Shown: positions 31,001 to 33,899 of the stretch, piece by piece
How positions within the stretch are numbered: position 1 is the first letter of the stretch
Layout: every line of letters begins with the position of its first letter
From: Nitriliruptor sp040882075
GTDB lineage: Bacteria > Actinomycetota > Nitriliruptoria > Nitriliruptorales > Nitriliruptoraceae
Length of the DNA stretch: 33,899 bases
Direction: 5' to 3'
Assembly: GCF_040882075.1 (NCBI RefSeq)
Contig: NZ_JBBEBZ010000062.1
Coordinates: 1 to 33,899 of the forward strand
Notes under the pieces: generated by a model
What the model was told of the DNA's origin: nothing
Databases searched by the model: none
Seen by the model: the letters and a program-made list of their open reading frames with translations, nothing else
Program-made: the position numbers and the translations under genes

Positions 31001-32098
31001 TCACCAGGGCGGGAGCAACCGGTCCCCGACCCGGGTGAGTCCCCGGGCGAGTCGTCGAAGGGTGGATGGTGCCGGGTCGTTCGGCAAACCGCCCACCGCC
31101 GTCAGGAGGACACCCGTCGGCGCGTCGGTCAGCGCGGTGAAGGTCCACCCGTCACCGGTCCAGACCACCCGGCGTGGTTCGGAGCCGGGCCACCGCCAGA
31201 CGGACCCACCTCCGGGCAGGTCGAGCGGTGTGGCCTGCTCGGTGGCGTGATCGGCGAGCCGACCCCGCTGGACGTACAGCGACAGCGTGTAGAGACCGTC
31301 CCCGTAGACGAGGTGGACGGTCGGGAGGTCGGCCTGCTCGACCTCGGAGGCGCCGAGCAGCTCGAACCCGCCCGGCAGCTCGCGCTCCGCTGGCAGGCCA
31401 CGTTCGACCAGCGCCCGGCGCTCGACCGGGCTGAGCGAGAGCCGCTCCACCTCGCCGTCGCTGTCCGGAGGGCTGAGCAGACCGGTGGCCGGATCGACCT
31501 CGAGCTCGGTGTAAGCGACGACGCGCACCGGGTGGCCGTCCACGTCGCGGGTCTCGCGCCGCACGATGAGACCGGAGTCCCGGTCGACGTGCAGGGTCTC
31601 GGAGCGCACATCACCGTCTCGCCGCGTGGCGAGCAGGACGCGCGCGGGACCGGTGTCGAGCAGCGAGGTCCCGCCGTCCTCGACCCGGTAGTTGCGCAGG
31701 AACCGGGCCCGGTCGAACGCCTGGACGGTGACGCCACCGAGCCGGAGCAGGGCCCCGGTCCGCGTCATCCGCAGGTAGGAGCCGTCCTCGTCGCGGCCGA
31801 GCTCCCAGGCTCCCCGCCGGGAAGCCCGCAGGCGGCCGTCGGCGCTGCGCGCCACCTCGACGCTGGTGACCTGTGGCCCACCCCGGCCGAAGGACGCGAC
31901 CGTGAGGGTGCCGCGGTAGCGCAGCGTCCGTGCGGCCTCGACGGCACGATCGAGCTCGGCGAGCGCACCGGGGTGAGCCGCGTCGTCATCCGCGGCGAGG
32001 ACGGTCTGCCCCGGCGTCGTGACGGCGAGGAGGGGTCCCGCGGTGACCAGCAGCAGCGCCGCCGACGCCGCAGCGCCGACGACCAGCGGGTGGATCAC
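31001..32098 (-). CDS. RseB/MucB-like sigma factor regulatory protein
   Basis: A 365-residue exported or membrane-anchored protein. An N-terminal hydrophobic segment (about 5-28) precedes a domain resembling the MucB/RseB N-terminal lipid-binding fold: LAELDRAVEAARTLRYRGTL, then repeated beta strands ending GLIVRRETRDVDG, then LPGGFELLGASEV, which resembles the C-terminal domain opening. In proteobacteria RseB binds the anti-sigma factor and protects it from cleavage. The GTG at 32098 overlaps the anti-sigma stop by 4 bp, as expected for a working partner. No lipobox is seen. Homology is judged by pattern only. Confidence 0.75.
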   Translation of the reverse strand: MIHPLVVGAAASAALLLVTAGPLLAVTTPGQTVLAADDDAAHPGALAELDRAVEAARTLRYRGTLTVASFGRGGPQVTSVEVARSADGRLRASRRGAWELGRDEDGSYLRMTRTGALLRLGGVTVQAFDRARFLRNYRVEDGGTSLLDTGPARVLLATRRDGDVRSETLHVDRDSGLIVRRETRDVDGHPVRVVAYTELEVDPATGLLSPPDSDGEVERLSLSPVERRALVERGLPAERELPGGFELLGASEVEQADLPTVHLVYGDGLYTLSLYVQRGRLADHATEQATPLDLPGGGSVWRWPGSEPRRVVWTGDGWTFTALTDAPTGVLLTAVGGLPNDPAPSTLRRLARGLTRVGDRLLPPW

Positions 32099-32511
32099 CT
32101 GCCGAGTCCACCGAGCGGGGCCGGGACCGGACCGTCGCCGGTGCGGGCGAGGTGGTCGAGCAGGAAGCGCTCGACGGGTGGGACGACCTCGCCACCGTCG
32201 CCGCCGACGACGTAGGCCGCCGCGCCGAGGGCGAGCACCAGCGTCGTCACCGCCGAGAGCGCGACCACGCGCTTGGACCACGAACCGACCGCGGAGGTGG
32301 ACCGCACCTCGGCGGTGAGCACCGGGGCCTGGATGACGCTGAGGTCGCGGAGCGCCGAACGCATCGATCGCAACGCCTCGAGCTCGGCGCGGCACTCGCC
32401 GCACGCGGCCACGTGACGGGTGAGCTCGAGCGCGCGCTCCTCGGACAGCTCGTCGTCGAGGAAGGCCGACAGCCGCTGCCCGCCGACGTGGCCCCCGCGC
32501 CCGCTAGCCAC
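32095..32511 (-). CDS. Zinc-binding anti-sigma factor (RseA-like)
   Basis: A 138-residue membrane anti-sigma factor. The cytoplasmic ZAS motif H-x3-C-x2-C is His33-Cys37-Cys40 (HVAACGEC), preceded by LSAFLDDELSEERA, typical of the domain that binds ECF sigma factors. One membrane helix spans about 80-103 (VVALSAVTTLVLALGAAAYVV), with a short outer tail. The GTG start at 32511 overlaps the end of the sigma factor gene by 8 bp (32504-32511). It would hold the sigma factor inactive until envelope stress. Confidence 0.9.
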   Translation of the reverse strand: MASGRGGHVGGQRLSAFLDDELSEERALELTRHVAACGECRAELEALRSMRSALRDLSVIQAPVLTAEVRSTSAVGSWSKRVVALSAVTTLVLALGAAAYVVGGDGGEVVPPVERFLLDHLARTGDGPVPAPLGGLGR

Positions 32512-33097
32512 GGCGGCTGAGCCGCTGACGCAGCAGCCGGCGGCCACGGTGGATGCGCGAGCGGACGGTACCCATCGGCCAACCCGTCTCGGCGACGATC
32601 TCCTCGTAGGACAGCCCGCGCACGTCGCACAGCACCACAGCGGTCCGGAAGGTGGTGGGCAGCTCGGCGAGCGCCGTCTCGAGCGTCGCGTCGAGCACCC
32701 GCTCCTCGGCGCGTTCGGCGGGACCGGGACCGGGCTCGCGAGGCTCGCGCCACTCGCCGGCCGGCAACGGCACCATGCGGAGCCGGTTGCGTCTCCGCAC
32801 CCGGTCGAGGAACAGGTTGCGGGTGATCCGGTACAGCCACCCCTCGAAGGTGCCGGGGCGGTAGCGGTCGAGGTTGCGGTAGACACGGACGAAGACGTCC
32901 TGGGTCAGGTCGCGGGCCTCGTCGCGATCACCGCAGAGCCGGTACGCCATGGAGTACACCGTGTCGCCGTAGCGCTCGGCGATCTCGTCCCAGGACGGCG
33001 CGAGCTCCTCGCCCCGCGGGTCCGGGGGCCCGTGCACCTCGAGCGGGCCCGACGACGCCAGCACGTCGGTGGCGCCGTGGTTCGGTGCGTGGGACAC
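32504..33097 (-). CDS. sigE: ECF RNA polymerase sigma factor (SigE-like)
   Basis: A 197-residue ECF sigma factor. Region 2 (about 38-105) includes DEARDLTQDVFVRVYRNLDR and FEGWLYRITRNLFLDRVRRR; region 4 (about 140-195) includes LAELPTTFRTAVVLCDVRGL and the helix-turn-helix SYEEIVAETGWPMGTVRSRI. The N-terminal 35 residues are a polar extension, as in mycobacterial SigE. The GTG at 33097 follows GGAGC. The overlap with an anti-sigma gene and the downstream htrA and tatB, with a divergent methyltransferase, match the M. tuberculosis sigE neighbourhood as I remember it. No GGAAC/CGTT autoregulatory promoter with proper spacing was found. Confidence 0.92.
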   Translation of the reverse strand: MSHAPNHGATDVLASSGPLEVHGPPDPRGEELAPSWDEIAERYGDTVYSMAYRLCGDRDEARDLTQDVFVRVYRNLDRYRPGTFEGWLYRITRNLFLDRVRRRNRLRMVPLPAGEWREPREPGPGPAERAEERVLDATLETALAELPTTFRTAVVLCDVRGLSYEEIVAETGWPMGTVRSRIHRGRRLLRQRLSRRG

Positions 33098-33138
33098 GGG
33101 TGCTCCAGCGCCATCGTGGCCTGCGAGGACGGCCACGG

Positions 33139-33144
33139 AACGTA
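33139..33144 (-). promoter_or_regulatory. Candidate -10 element for sigE
   Basis: Minus-strand TACGTT, 42 bp before the GTG at 33097. It fits a housekeeping TANNNT pattern rather than an ECF promoter. Confidence 0.28.
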
Positions 33145-33208
33145 CCACCGGCCCTCGAGCGCCACCGGAGCCGTCGAACCGGCCGGACGCCTCGGACCGT
33201 CTCTCGAC

Positions 33209-33214
33209 TACCGT
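33209..33214 (+). promoter_or_regulatory. Candidate -10 element for the methyltransferase
   Basis: TACCGT within cgactaccgt, 65 bp before the ATG at 33279. The same ten bases occur on the minus strand upstream of the ABC ATPase gene near 3724-3733. Confidence 0.3.
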
Positions 33215-33278
33215 CCTGCCTCCCGATGGTGGCCGGTGCCGGGCACCGGTGACGCACACGCACGCACGAGGAGCTCCG

Positions 33279-33899
33279 ATGGACGGCGCAGCGCTCGACC
33301 GGGTCCGCGAGCTGACCGCGCCCGAGGACGAGGCGACGGCCGCCGCTCGCGATCGCGCGGGCCGGACCGTGGTCCCGACCCCGGAGATCGGCGCGCTGCT
33401 GCGCTGGGTGGCCACCTCCACCTCCGCACACAGCACGGTCGAGGTCGGCAGCGCCGGCGGGGTCAGCGGCCTGTGGCTGATGCGCGGTATGGCCGAGCGC
33501 GGCGTGCTGACCACGATCGACGACGACCCGCACGCCCACGGGCTGGCGACCGAGGCCTTCGACCGAGCCGGCGCCGGCGCCCGGGTGCGTGCGATCCTCG
33601 GTGACCCGGGCGAGGTCCTGCCCCGCCTGTCCGACGGCGGCTACGACCTCGTCGTGCTGCAGGGGTCGGCCTTCGGCACCGTCGATCCGCTGGAGCACGG
33701 CCGCCGGCTGCTCCGGCCCGGTGGCGTCCTCGTCGCCCTGGGGCTGCTGGCCTCGGGCGACCACGCCGACGCCCGGGCGCGGTTCGTCCAGGCGCTCGCC
33801 GACGACCCGGTGTTCGCCTCCGTCGTCCTGCCGCTCGACGAGGGCCTGGCGCTCGCGACCCGCCTCGAGGACCCCGTCGAGGACGAGCCCGAGGCCTAG
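33279..33899 (+). CDS. SAM-dependent O-methyltransferase
   Basis: A complete 206-residue class I methyltransferase of the catechol/caffeoyl-CoA O-methyltransferase type, ending with TAG on the last base of the window. The SAM motif is TVEVGSAGGVSGLWLMRGM (about 53-71), followed by TTIDDDPHAHGLATEAF, the acidic loop, then YDLVVLQGSAFGTVDPLEHG and LLRPGGVLVAL. In typical members the second block is DLVFIDADK; here it reads VVLQGSA, so the metal-binding Asp is absent and the enzyme may be metal-independent or act differently. AGGAG precedes the ATG. It diverges from sigE, as Rv1220c does from sigE in M. tuberculosis; the substrate is unknown. Confidence 0.88.
   Translation: MDGAALDRVRELTAPEDEATAAARDRAGRTVVPTPEIGALLRWVATSTSAHSTVEVGSAGGVSGLWLMRGMAERGVLTTIDDDPHAHGLATEAFDRAGAGARVRAILGDPGEVLPRLSDGGYDLVVLQGSAFGTVDPLEHGRRLLRPGGVLVALGLLASGDHADARARFVQALADDPVFASVVLPLDEGLALATRLEDPVEDEPEA

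Noticed and set aside
33128..33145. GGAAC at 33137-33141 as the -35 box of an ECF promoter
   Set aside because: No CGTT or GTC-type -10 lies at 16-18 bp in either usable direction, so autoregulation by SigE is not supported by sequence.

Overview
The window is very GC-rich DNA with many GTG starts, 1-4 bp start/stop overlaps, and actinobacterial-type gene neighbourhoods. The sigma/anti-sigma/HtrA/TatB locus at the right end has the same order as the sigE locus I remember from Mycobacterium tuberculosis. A deep-branching actinobacterium (for example Nitriliruptoria-like) would fit, but I cannot fix the taxon. A run of 100 N at 4459-4558 shows that this is a scaffold with an assembly gap.

Layout. 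1-1921: a partial acyl-CoA dehydrogenase diverges from a TetR regulator, with a near-perfect palindrome between them. 1914-3667: a drug-type ABC exporter (permease and ATPase). 3801-4247: remnants of a MntA/HepT-like toxin-antitoxin pair. 4339-5860: a DUF222/HNH endonuclease gene whose repetitive tail carries the gap. 5971-6822: the C-terminal part of an FtsX-like permease. 6989-8734: a DUF885 hydrolase. 9122-11494: a DEAD-box RNA helicase with a very long charged tail, ended by a strong hairpin. 11599-13129: a small membrane protein, a zinc-ribbon protein and a solo ParA. 13247-13896: a heavily deleted DUF853/HerA-like ATPase pseudogene. 13893-15280: a MarC membrane protein and a single-protein FHA-LuxR regulator.

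15419-21957 is a histidine utilisation cluster: hutH-hutU-hutI on the minus strand, followed by a PHP phosphoesterase, with hutG divergent on the plus strand. A nested inverted repeat lies in the shared promoter region. Together the four hut products convert histidine to glutamate and formamide. 22043-26465 holds a second acyl-CoA dehydrogenase, an unrecognised 258-residue protein, a secreted subtilase and an LppM-like lipoprotein. 26619-27734 is the Fe-S carrier Mrp.

27792-33097 is a minus-strand run: ECF sigma factor, zinc anti-sigma factor, RseB-like protein, HtrA protease, TatB, PAP2 phosphatase and HAD hydrolase. Most junctions overlap. It reads as an envelope-stress module, with a SAM methyltransferase diverging from the sigma gene.

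The clearest unusual signals are three genes eroded by deletion (HepT, the FtsX permease, DUF853), two short duplications of gene 3' ends, the FHA-LuxR fusion, and the repeat-caused gap whose length class can be predicted. I found no CRISPR array, tRNA, rRNA or complete insertion sequence, and no clearly new multi-gene system.
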